From NCBI GenBank assembly GCA_004431415.1, contig QPMI01000089.1:337223-401222 (forward strand): DNA of 64,000 bases. Direction: 5' to 3'. Position numbers and translations under genes: made by a program. Origin of the DNA: Cyanophora paradoxa (taxonomy: Eukaryota > Glaucocystophyceae > Cyanophorales > Cyanophoraceae). The first letter of the stretch is position 1, and each line of letters opens with the position of its first letter. Shown here one piece after another: positions 53,745-64,000 of this stretch. A model generated the notes under the pieces. That model ran no database searches. It was given only the letters and a program-made list of their open reading frames with translations, and was not told where the DNA came from.

Positions 53745-56722
53745 TCAGCTGCCGCCGCCCTCGATGTGGAGCTCCTGGTTGTACTCTCGGATGATGACCG
53801 GCACAGACGTCGGCGGCACCAGGCCCTGCAAAGGAGTAGTCAGCGTGGCGTAGCCCTGTCTTCCGCGGGCGGGCGGGCGGGCGGGCCTGCTCTGTGATGA
53901 CGAGGGTGACGAACTCCATGGGGGTCAGGTCGTAAGCCAAGTTCAGAAGCTTCAGATTCGGCTGCTCCCGCCAGCTCGCCAGGCTGCTGCTGCTGCCCCC
54001 GCAGGCCGCCACTGCGGCTGCGGCGGGCGCGCCGGCCGCCGCGCCCTCGGCCGGCGGCTGCTGCTGCGGCTGCTGGGCCTGGGGGAAGAGCGAGGCGGGG
54101 ACGGGGCCCCCGGCGAAGGCGCCGGCGGCGAGCGGGTCGCAGTGGACGAGCTCGTCGGGGTCGCCCAGCTCGTTGTTCGTGATGGACTCCAGCTGAGACT
54201 TGGCGTCGAACTTGTAGGCCTCGCAGCAGATGATGACCGGCACGCCGGCGTTGTGCGCCATGAGGCAGACGTTGGCCGTCCCCGCCCGCGAGAGCGTCGT
54301 CCCGTTCGAGAACATGGAGTGGGCGCCGACGACGACCTTTGTCACCTCCTTCATGACGTAGGAGAGGGCGTGGATGGGCGCGTAGGTGCAGGGGATGCCC
54401 TGTGACGCCAGCTCCTGGAGCAGCAGGCGACCTGCGAACAAAGCGAACGAAGCCAACCGCGCATCGGATCGCGAGGAAGAGCAGAGAGAGAAAGAATAAA
54501 CGTACCCTCGAATTTGGGGCGTGAGTCGACGACGACGACGCGGAAGCGCTTGCCCTGCTCGTGGGCGGCCACGAGGATCCGCTCGACGACGTGCGAGCGC
54601 GCGTACGTAAGGATGACGTCCCCCTGCTCGCTCAGGTGAGCGGGGCTCAGACTCAGGTGATCTGATCCGATGACATCTGATCTGAGCGGACCTGCCGCGC
54701 GATCTTGTCGACGCCGTACTCAACCATCTTCTCGTCGGCTTTCATGATGGACTCCATGAAAGTGTCTATGGAGTCGATGAGCTCGCGCCGGGCCTCGCCG
54801 TCGCTGATCAAATTGCCCGTCGTCGCCTCCTGTTTCTTCATGTCGTGCAGCTGCCTCTTGAACCGCTGGATCACTGCGCGCCCGCGGGTCAGATGATACA
54901 GGGCTGAGAGCGGCAGTCTGTCTGAGCTCTGAGGGCGCACCGTTGCCCATGGAGCGGGCCTTGGGGCGGCAGTCGTCCAGGAACTGGACCAAGGGCCGCA
55001 GGCGCGCCTGCGGGTCGTCCGGACGAGAGGTTAGGCGATAAAGGCGGCAACAAAAGGCGCTAGCCATAAGCAGGGGTGGGCGGCTTCCGGGCGGGCGCGC
55101 CTGCAGGTCGTCGGGAACGCTCCGGCCGGGCGTCCCCGTGTAGTCGTGCAGGAACTCCCGCAGGCCCGTCAGCAGCGCGATGCCGCGGGCGTTCGAGCCC
55201 GAGATCCGACCCGCGGCGTACTGAAGGCCGAGCCGCAGGATCGCAGGGTGGATGCTGCGCGGCGGCGTCGGCGTCGGCGTCAGCGGCGGGGCGCGCGGCT
55301 AGGCGGCCGGCCGGGCGGCTGGCCGGGCGGCTCGAGGGCTCGCGGGCTAGCCTGGCGGTGTCGAGGTGCTCGGTGAGGGACTTGCCGCGCTCGAACTGCC
55401 GCAGGTGCAGGAAGAGACCGACCCGCTTCTCCTCGCTCACCAGCTTCCTCTGGACGATCTGCGGCGCCGGCGGCTCGGGCAGGGCGGGGCGGGGGTGGGC
55501 TGGGCGGCCGCAGTGGTACGCACCCGCCGTTTCTCGAGCAGGGCGACGGCCTTCGGGTCGTCGTACTGCGGCTGAACCGGCGCGTGCTGCTTCGCCGGCT
55601 TGCCCGCCTTGTCCCCCTTGGGAGGCTTTCCCGCTCCGCCGCCGCCGCCGCCGCCGCCGCAGGGCCGCCGGCCGCCGGTGCCGCCGCCGCCGCCGCCGCC
55701 GCCGCCGCTCCCTTCGAATCGGCCGGGCGTTCCCCGCGGCTCTCCTTCTGCGGGGCAGGTCGGGCGTTAAGACGCGGGCAACCGCTGCGCGCCGCTGGGC
55801 GCACCCTCTGAGGCGGCTGTTGCTGCTGCGGCCTCTGCACGCCGGCGGTCGCGGGACCCGGGGACGTGCCCGGAGCGGCCGCGGAGGCCTTCTTGTCGGC
55901 CTTGGCTTTGCGCTGGGCCTCCTGAAGTTCGCGGCGCTGCTCCTTCGTCAGCTTCGGGCGCCCGCCTTCGTGCTCCGGCGGCGGGCCCCTCCGCGGCTTC
56001 TCATCGCCGTCCGCCCCGACCTCGGACTTGGGGCTCTGCTGGGGCGCGCTCCTCGGGCTCGAGGCGGCTGCGGCGCGCTCCCAAATCACACAAGCCGCGA
56101 GGGGCGCGCCACGGCGGAGCGGACCGGGGGCGGTGGAAGAGGAGGAAGAGGCGGGGGCTTGATTGGCGGACGGGCGAAGGCTCTGCGTGAGCGCGCTCTG
56201 GCGGACGACAGGGCTGCTGGACAGGATGAACCCCGAGCTCGCGGGCGATTTGCCGAACTGCTGCCCCGATTCAACGCCGCGCTGACGGATCGAATCGGTC
56301 AGCGCGCCGCGCGGCAAAGAGTGGCGCGCATCGCAGCCGGCGAACCCGCGGGCTGTCCGTCGTGGAGCTCTCGCCGGAGCGCTGCTTCGGGCTGAACGAC
56401 GAGGAGAGCGCCTGCGGCGACTCCCCGGCCACTCCCTCGCTCCATCCGCTCAGCTTGCTGCGCGAGCGATGGCGCGAGCCGCCGGCCGTGTGAGCCGCGG
56501 TGAGGCGATCGCAGCGCCCCGACGACGGGATGCGGCGCACCTCTGAGAGGACGAGAGGAACTGCTGCGGCAGGCTGCGCGTGATGCTGTCGCTGTTCGCC
56601 GCCTTCTTGAACGAAGACGATGTCGGGATGCTGATGGGCGAGCTCTGGCTGTGGTGCGAATCGAGCACCTCGGCAAGCTTCTGCAGCTGCTCCTCGCCGT
56701 GCAGGGCCGCGTGGCCCGACAT
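53745..56722 (-). CDS. EIF2B4: translation initiation factor eIF2B subunit delta
   Basis: Regulatory subunit of the eIF2B guanine-nucleotide exchange factor that recycles eIF2. The C-terminal Rossmann-like core is unmistakable: [35 protein letters not shown] (54600-54510), [71 protein letters not shown] (53950-53880), and [20 protein letters not shown], ending HIEGGGS. An Ala/Gln/Ser-rich insertion sits between [11 protein letters not shown] and the LAYDLTP motif. The N-terminal region has [20 protein letters not shown], typical of delta subunits, after a Ser/Pro-rich stretch. ATG 56720-56722 starts [20 protein letters not shown]; exon joins between 56550 and 56250 are approximate. Divergent from the kinesin gene across 119 bp. 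Confidence 0.92.
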
Positions 56723-56841
56723 TGCGCTGGCCCGAGTGCTTGATGCCTTGGTGCCGATAAGCCGCGTACCCCCCTTCCGCGCCTTCGCGCGACGCTCAGC
56801 CGGCCTCTCTGGGCCGCATTTGAGCCCTAGTGCGCGTTTAG
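56723..56841. promoter_or_regulatory. 119-bp bidirectional space, eIF2B delta / kinesin
   Basis: Divergent start codons at 56722 (-) and 56842 (+). It must contain both promoters. It has a CGCGTACCCCCCTTCCGC stretch; no TATA-like box. Confidence 0.45.
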
Positions 56842-58122
56842 ATGGGTGACGAGCCGGAGCTGCTCCCATCCAAGGCGGGGGACCGCATACAGGTCTGCGT
56901 GCGCATCAAGCCGCTGCGGACGGTCGACGCCGCCGGTCCCCCGTGGAGGCACGATGAGCGCACGATCCAGTTCACAGGCGGCGGTCGCGCCAGCTACACG
57001 TTCGGTGCGTACGCAGCGAGTTAGCTAGAGGCTCGATCCCTGAGGCCGGCGCAGACCACGTCTTCGGCATGGGAGCCCGCTCGACAGAGTTATACGAGAC
57101 TGTATCTCGTCCTATTATCAGGAGCTGCATCAATGGCTTCCACGGTTCGCCCCAGCCGCCGAGCGCGCGTTTGAATCTTAAGCGGCTGCCGCGCGCCCAG
57201 GGACGATCTTCGCCTACGGACAGACGTCCAGCGGCAAGACTTACACGATGATGGGCCCGCGTAACAACCCTGGCGTTATCCCGCTGGCGATGAAGGAGTG
57301 TTTCGACATGGTTCAGGAGGTGGGTGGCCCTCAGTCCTTTCTGGGGCCCTCGCAGCGGGCTCCGGGTGCGGCGAAAGGGCGCGCATGGTCCCTCATACTC
57401 GCCTTTTCTTTCTGGCGCGCAGTTCCCTGACCGCGAGTTCATCTTCCGCGTCTCGTACCTCGAGATCTACAAAGAGGGTGCGCGAGCCCGGGCGGAGCGT
57501 GCGGCCGCCGCTAACTAGGCGAGAAGTCATCAACGATCTCCTCGACCCGGCCGCGACGGGCCTGCAGCTGCGGCAGGACGAGGTGAGCGCGTATCCGCGC
57601 CGAACCCGACTGCGGCTGACCCGGGTCACAGCAAAACAACATCCGGGTGGTGGATCTCACGGAGAAGGTCGTCACCTCCGCGGAGCAAGTCATGAGGATC
57701 CTGGAGTCGGGCGAGGGTCCGTCGATTGGTGTTCGGGACTCGCGCCCGCTGACCGCTGAACCGGGCACCTGCAGCGTACCGGCACTCGGGCCAGACGCTC
57801 ATGAACGAGAAGTCCAGCCGCTCTCACACGATCCTGCGCATGGTGCCGGCCCGCCGCACCCGCGGACCCGCTCGAGCTCGGCCCTTTCGTGACCGCTTGG
57901 CCGCCCGCGGGCAGACGATCGAGAGCCGCGAGCTGGCGAGGCGCGGGGCGAAGGAGGCACCGGTGCGCGTGTCGCTTCTGAACCTGGTGGACCTGGCGGG
58001 CAGCGAGTGCACGGCAAAGGCCGGCACGGAGGGCGTCCGCCGCACGGAGGCGAGCTACATCAACAAGTCCCTCCTCACCCTCGGCACCGTCATCCAGCGC
58101 CTCTCGCAGGGCCGCAAGTGCG

Positions 58123-58157
<35 letters not shown>

Positions 58158-61100
58158 CTTCTGGCTCCCCCGCGCCCCGCTCGCCTGCCCGCCGGCCGAC
58201 GCCTGGGGCCCCCCTCCCCTCCCCTCTGCCTGCAGTGGGCACATCCCGTACCGAGACTCGAAGCTAACGCGGTACCTGGAGACCGCGCTGGGCGGCAACT
58301 CGCGGACGGCGATCGTGTGCACGATCACGCTGGCGGCGGAGCACTACGGCGAGACGTGCAACACGCTCGAGTTCGCGTCGCGCGCGAAGCGCGTGCAGAA
58401 CCGGCCAGTCGTCAACGAGGTCTACTACAAGGAGGTGCGAGCGAGGCCTGCGCTGCTGCCGTGCGCTGAGCGGCGCGGCGCGGCGCGGCTGACGCCCGGG
58501 CGGGGGCCCAGGGCGAGGTGGCCGCGGACGTACCCCTGCTCCGCAAATACCGGGACGAGATCTCGCGCCTGCAGGTGCCGCGCAGCGCTGTTTCCGGTCC
58601 CTGAAGCCCGGCTGAGCGCCCCGTGCGCAGCGGGAGAAGCAGGACGTGGAGGCCCGCATGGCGACGGAGCTGCAGAAGATCGACGCGGAGAAGGACAACC
58701 TGGGGCGGGCGACCTCCAAGGCTGAGGAGATGCAGGTCCTACTCCAGGAGAAGATCGAGACGTACGAGAAGCTGATCGTCCACTACTCGACGAGGGTGCG
58801 TGCTTTCAGCGGCCGGCGGAGGGGGCTCCGCCTGACGGCGGCGGCGGCAGGCGGCGGCCGCGGCCGAGGCGGAGCGGGCGGCGCGGGCAGCGGCGGCGGC
58901 GGCGGCGAGCCCGGCGCCCGAGGAGGTGGACTCGCTCCGGTCCTCGCTTCGGGACCGCGAGGGCGAGCTACGGCGGGTCGCCGGCGCCTACGAGAAGCTC
59001 GCCGCCGAGGTGCGCGGGGCCGACGGGGGCCGACGGGGCAGAGGAAGCTGAGCTGAGCGGGGCGGGGCGGCAGCTCGCGGAGGCGCGGAAGCAGCTCGCG
59101 GCGAAGGACAAGGAGCTGGGCGCGCTGAAGGAGGAGAACAAGGCGAAGACGAAGCAGCTGGCGGAGTGGGACGTGCACCTCCAGACATTCACGCGGACGA
59201 TGGACGAGCTGGAGAACCTGAAGCAGAAACTGGAGGGCAAGGACGGGGAGCTGCGGCAGCTGCGGGACCAGATGAAGAGCTTCCAGCAGAAGATGGTGCA
59301 GGAGGGCGCCCAGCAGAAGCGTGAGCACGCGGAGACGCTCAAGAAGCTGATGGAGGACCAGCCGAAGCTCGAGGCGCGCTGCCGCGACCTCGAGAAGCAG
59401 GCCCGCGAGGCCGAGCGGCGGGCGGCGGCGGAGCAAAAGGCGAGGGCGGAGGCGGCGGAGCGCGTGCGGGAGCTGGAGAAGGAGAAGGTGGAGGGCAAGT
59501 GGGAGCCCGGGAAGGAGGCCGACGACGTCGTGAGGCTGCGCAAGAGCTGGGCCGACAAGCGCGCGCTCCAGCGCATCGCGGCGTACCAGCGGCTCCAGAC
59601 GCCGAAGGAGAAGGATGAGTACGTGGCGCAGCTGGTGAACGAGTACGAGGAGTGGCTTGCGGCGCGCAGCGACGGGCGGCTCCGCGAGGAGGCCGAGGCG
59701 GCCAAGGAGCGGCTCGCGGCGCGCGAGTCCGAGTTCTCGCGGCAGCGCAAGGAGTGGGAGAAGGAGCGGGCCGAGCTGGGGCGCATCGGGGAGGAGCTGA
59801 AGCAGCGATACACGGCGCTCGCCTCGGCCACGAAGCAGCAGGTCCAGGACGACTACGAGGCGCAGGTCGCCCGCTTCCAGCAGGCGCGCCGCCCCTCCCT
59901 CCCTCGCGTCTCCTTCTTGCCTCGTCTCTGCGCTGACGGCGGCGGCCCCGCAGGAGAAGGAGCGTCTGCAGAAGCAACACGAGCGGGAGGTGGCGACGCT
60001 GCGGACGAAGCTGGGGGAGCTCGAGACGCTGCAGAACCAGGCGGAGGCGGAGATCGCGAAGCTGGCGACGGCGACGGAGGAGGAGCGGCGCTCGCTGGAG
60101 AAGGCGCTGGAGAGGAAGGAGCGGCAGCACCGCTCGGACCTGGGGCGGATGCAGGCCACGCAGGAGGAGGAGCGGCGGCTCCTGGAGGAGGCGCTGGCCG
60201 ACCGGCAGCGCCGGCTCGAGGCGGCGAACGAGGACGCCGCCCGCCGCGCCGCGGCCGCCGAGGAGCAGGCGGCCGCGGAGCTGCGCGCCGCGGAGGAGCG
60301 CGCGGCGGCGGCCGAGCGGGAGGCGGAGGCGGCGCGCGGGGAGGCCGAGGCGGCTCGGGACCGGCTGCTGCAGGCGGAGGGCGCCAACGGGGCGCTGCGC
60401 TCGCAGAAGGACTCGCTCACGCGCCTGCTGGAGGCGCAGCGCTCCGAGCTGGCAGACGCCGAGGTGCGCGGGGAAGGGAAACAGACCCAGTTAAGAGTTA
60501 ATGTTTAGATTAGTTTCCAGAGCGCCCTCGTTGCCCGCTTCGTAGTCGTACGAGTCTGACTCCGCTCCACTCCCGGCCCCGCAGGAGGCGCTGCGAAAAG
60601 AGTTCCAGCGGAAGCTCGCGGCGGCGGAGGCAGAGGCGGCAGGGCGCGTCGAAGAGGCCGAGCGAGCGGCCGCGAAGGTGCGCCCGGCCGGGCCGGCCCT
60701 GCCCTGCTCCGGCGCCGCCGTCTTACCGGCGCCGGCGGCGGGCGGGCGGCAGCGGGTGGAGGACGCGCTGCGGGACGCGGAGTGGGCAAAGGCCGAGGGC
60801 GAGGCGCGGCGCGAGGCGGAGCTGGCGGCGCTGCAGGAGCAGCTTGAGTGGCAGCGCGACGAGGCGCTCGCCCGCCTCGAGCAGCAGCAGCGGTCGGCGG
60901 AGGAGGCCGCGCGCGCCGCCGAGCAGCGCGCGTCGGAGGCGGAGCGGTCGCTGCGGGCCGCGCACGCCGCGGCGCTGGCGCAGGCGCGCGACGAGGCGGA
61001 GGCGGCGCTGCGGGCGCGGCTGAGCAGCCTCGAGGAGCAGCTGGCGACGCGGCACGCCGAGGAGACGGGCGCGCGCGAGGCGCGCCACGCGCAGGCGCTG

Positions 61101-64000
61101 GCGCAGGCGCTCGACGAGGCCGCGGCGCGCGCGGAGCGGGAGCGGCAGGCCCTGGAGCACCGCCTCCTCGACGAGATGGACGCGGCGCTCGCGGCGGCGG
61201 CCGAGCGCGAGCGGAAGGCGGTGGCGGCCGAGCGGGAGCGGCAGCGGGAGGAGCGCGAGCGGGAGCTGGCGTCCGTGCGGGCGGCGGCGGAGGCGGAGCG
61301 GGCGCGCAGCGCGGAGGCCACCATCCGGCGGATGCAGGAGGAGCAGGAGCGCGCCGTCGACGCGGCCGTGCGCCGGCTGGAGGCCGAGCACTCGCGGGAG
61401 GTCGAGGAGGCGCTCCGCTCGTTCGAGGCGGAGCGGGCGCGGCTCGTGGAGGAGCGGAGCGCGGCGGTGGCCGCCGCGCACGACGAGGCGGACGCGTCGA
61501 CGCGGGCCGCGCTGGAGAAGGCCCACCGGGAGGCCGAGCAGCGCGTGGCGGACGCCGAGGCGCGCGCGGCGTCGACGGTGGCTGCCCAGAAGCGGGCGCT
61601 GGAGGCGGAGCGCGAGGCGATGCGCAAGGAGCGCGAGGCGGCGCTGACGGCCCTCCAGCGCGAGATGGAGGCCGGGCGGGACCGCGCCCTCGCCGCCGCC
61701 AAGGCCGCTGCGGAGGACGAGGCGCGCCGCGCCCTCGCCGCCGCCCGCGCCGACGCGGAGGCACTCGCTGCGCGCATCGACGGGGAGAAGGGCGCGGCGC
61801 TGGCGGCGGCGGCCGAGCAGGCGCGGCGCGCGCTCGAGGCGGAGCGGGAGCGGGCGCGGGAGGAGCGCGAGCGGGAGGCGGCAGCGACGCGGGAGCGAAT
61901 GACCGGCGAGCGCGCGGCGGCGCTGGAGGCCGCGCGGGACGAGTTCCGCCGCGAGGCGGAGCGGATCCGCGAGGCGGCCGACGCGGCCCTCGCGGAGGAG
62001 CGGAGGCGATCGGAGGCGGCTGCGGAGGCGGCGCGGGAGGCCGGGGCGGCGGAGGCGCGAGAGGAGGGCGAGCGGCGCGTGGCGGCGCTCCACAACGAGC
62101 ACGCGGCCGAGCTGCGGCGCCTGCGGGAGGCCGCGGCCGCCGAGGCGAGCGGCGAGGCGCGCAGGGCGGCCGAGGCCGCCGCCGCCGAGGAGCGGAGGCG
62201 CGCCGAAGCGGCGGTCGCTGCGGTGCGGGAAGAGGCCGACCGGCGGATCGCGGCGCTGCGCGAGGAGCGGGCGCGGGAGGAGGAGCGGCTGCGCGACGGC
62301 TTCGCGGCGGACGTCGTCGAGGAGCGGAGGCGGGCAGCGGAGGCGGCGGCGGAGGAGCGCAGGCGCGCGGAGGCAGCCGTAGGGCCGTGCGGGAGGAGGC
62401 GGACCGGCGGATGGCGTCCCTGCGCGAGGAGCACGGCCGGGAGCTGCAGCGGGTGCGCGAGGCGGCCGAGGCCGAGCTGGCCGAGGAGCGGAGGCGTGCG
62501 GCGGCCGCGGACGGGACCGCCGCCGAGGAGCGGCGGCGGGGCGAGGCGGCGGCGTCGGCGGCGCGGGAGGAGGGCGAGCGGCGGGCGGAGGAGCTGGTGG
62601 AGCGGCACGCGCGGGAGCTGCGGGAGCTTCGGGCGGAGACGGCGCTGGAGGCGCAGCAGCTGCGGGACGACGCGGCGGCGGAGCTGGCAGATGAGTGCGG
62701 CCGGCGGCAGCCGCGGCCGCCGCCGAGGAGCGGAGGCGGGCCGAGGCGGCGCTGGCGGCGGCGCGCGAGGAGACAGAGGAGCGGCTCGCGCGGATGCGGG
62801 AGGAGCACCGCGCCGAGCTGCAGCGGGAGCGGGAGGCAGCGGCCGAGCAGCTGGCGGCGGAGCGGAGGCGGGCGGCGGCGGAGGCGGCCGGGAGGAGCGG
62901 GAGCGGGCCGAGGCGGCGGCGGAGGCGGCGGTGGCGGCGGCGCGGAGGGAGGCGATGGAGGAGGCGGGCCGGCGGGCGGCGGAGGCGGAGAGAGCGCACG
63001 GGGCCGAGCTGCAGCGGCTGCGGGAGGCGTCGGCGGCGGAGCTGGACGAGGAGCGGCGCCGGGCGGCAGAGGAGCGGGCGCGGGGCGAGGCGGCGGTCGC
63101 GGCGGCGCGCGAGGAGGCGCAGCGGCTGGTGGCGGCGGCGCGCGAGGAGGGCGCCCGCCGGGCGGCCGAGGCCGGCGAGGAGGGCGAGCGGCGGCTGGCG
63201 GCGGCACGGGAGGAGCACGCGCGGGAGCTGCAGCGGGTCCGCGAGGCGGCCGAGGCGGAGCTGGACAGCGAGACGGGCCGGGCCGTGGCGGAGGAGCGGC
63301 GGCGGGGCGAGGCGGCGGCGGCGGCGGCGCGGGAGGAGGACGAGCGGCGGGCGGCCGAGCTGAGGGACGAGCACCGCGCCGAGCTGCGGCGCCTGCGGGA
63401 CGCGTCGGCTGCGGAGCTGGAGGCGGAGCGGGGCGGCTGGCCGAGCACCTCGGGCGGCGCGGGCCGAGGCGGAGGCGGAGCGGGTGCGGCTGGAGGCGGA
63501 GCGGGACGAGGCGCGCGGGCGGCGGAGCGGGCGGAGGGCCAGCTCCGGCAGCAGCGGCAGACGCAGAGCGGACTAGATGCGCGCGTGGCGGAGCTGCTGG
63601 CGGCCCACCAGCGCGACGTGGAGGCCCTTCGGGCGGCGGCCGAGGCGCGCCTGGAGGCGGCGCTGGCGGAGCAGGCGGCCGAGCGGCAGGCGCTGCTCGA
63701 CGACCGGCAGGACGAGCTCGACGCGGCCGTCGCGCGGCGGCGGCCGAGGCGGAGCGGGCGGCCGGCGAGGCGGTGCGCGCGCTCGAGGCGCGGCACGAGG
63801 CGGAGATCGCGGGGCCCGCCGCGAGCTGTCGGAGGCCCGCGGGCGCCTGGCGGAGCTGGAGGCCGAGCGGGACGCCGCGCGGGCCGAGGCCGGCGCCCAG
63901 CGGCGGACGGCGGAGGCAGCCGAGGAGGAGGCGCGCTCGGCGTCGGCGGCCGGCTCTGCGGCGCGGCGGGAGGCCGAGGCGGAGGCCGAGACGGCGTGGC
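56842..64000 (+). CDS. kinesin-7 (CENP-E-like) motor with very long coiled-coil tail (3' end beyond window)
   Basis: Microtubule motor, N-terminal motor type. It starts [20 protein letters not shown] (KPL region follows). Motor motifs in order: [20 protein letters not shown] (57055), [19 protein letters not shown] (P-loop, 57210-57256), [74 protein letters not shown] (switch I), [11 protein letters not shown] (switch II, 57975), [57 protein letters not shown]. The [18 protein letters not shown] and ASRAKRVQN features fit the kinesin-7 family. From 58640 onwards the product is Glu/Arg/Ala coiled coil to the window edge, with few introns (about 59884-59953, 60462-60584, 60680-60747). Several one-base frame breaks occur after 62380. 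A mitotic or cargo role cannot be resolved from sequence. Confidence 0.92.
58134..58158 (+). repeat. poly-C tract in kinesin intron
   Basis: About 24 C in a row on the sense strand, a few bases after a 5' splice site beginning GTGCGC. Confidence 0.85.

Noticed and set aside
60491-63796. Very long minus-strand open frames (up to about 1100 codons, Ser/Arg/Ala-rich)
   Set aside because: They are antisense to the kinesin coiled coil; GC-rich codons leave few stops in any frame, and no domain is seen.

Overview
This is a nuclear window from a GC-rich, intron-dense photosynthetic eukaryote, most likely a glaucophyte alga (Cyanophora or a close relative). Two lines of evidence point there. First, a nuclear, intron-containing gene at 50.8-53.0 kb encodes a phycobilisome linker with two linker domains and a presequence starting MAFV, the Phe-bearing type used for import into cyanelles. 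Second, the same window carries a gene resembling ciliary coiled-coil/axonemal proteins, which argues against a red alga. The species name is an inference. Introns are mostly 30-120 nt, commonly start GTGCG or GTACCCC, and often carry poly-C on the sense strand.

Layout. 1-3.4 kb (-): amino-terminal half of a PDR-type ABCG transporter, running off the left edge. 4.0-12.6 kb (-): large secreted-start membrane protein with two-Cys repeats, a Ser-Pro linker, PKD-like domains and a multi-pass TRP-like C-terminus. 12.9-13.6 kb (+): ribosomal protein eS24. 14.4-15.8 kb (+): glycerophosphodiester phosphodiesterase. 16.4-25.0 kb (-): second large surface protein with about 16 tandem two-Cys repeats, one membrane segment and a large cytoplasmic part. 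25.4-33.9 kb (+): multi-exon coiled-coil protein of axonemal/ciliary type. 35-36.5 kb: small uncertain ORFs on - and a 112-residue single-membrane-segment protein on +. 36.5-41.5 kb: an AT-rich, gene-poor island interrupted by a GC-rich 2.07-kb element with 201-bp identical terminal direct repeats and a 5-bp target duplication. 41.6-43.8 kb (-): F-box/LRR protein. 44.6-45.5 kb (-): PRA1-family protein. 45.6-49.3 kb (+): RING finger - kinase-like - tandem jacalin-like protein. 50.8-53.0 kb (+): phycobilisome linker (CpcK-like). 53.7-56.7 kb (-): eIF2B delta. 56.8 kb to the right edge (+): kinesin-7/CENP-E-like motor with a very long coiled-coil tail that carries several apparent single-base indels.

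Genes are tightly packed and five head-to-head pairs share short (about 90-350 bp) intergenic spaces. The window is not one functional cluster: housekeeping translation (eS24, eIF2B delta), trafficking (PRA1), ubiquitin-related (F-box, RING) and cytoskeletal genes are interleaved. The most unusual content is the pair of giant surface proteins sharing a two-Cys repeat I do not recognise, and the RING-pseudokinase-lectin fusion. Splice models below were derived by reading frames across GT..AG boundaries and are predictions.
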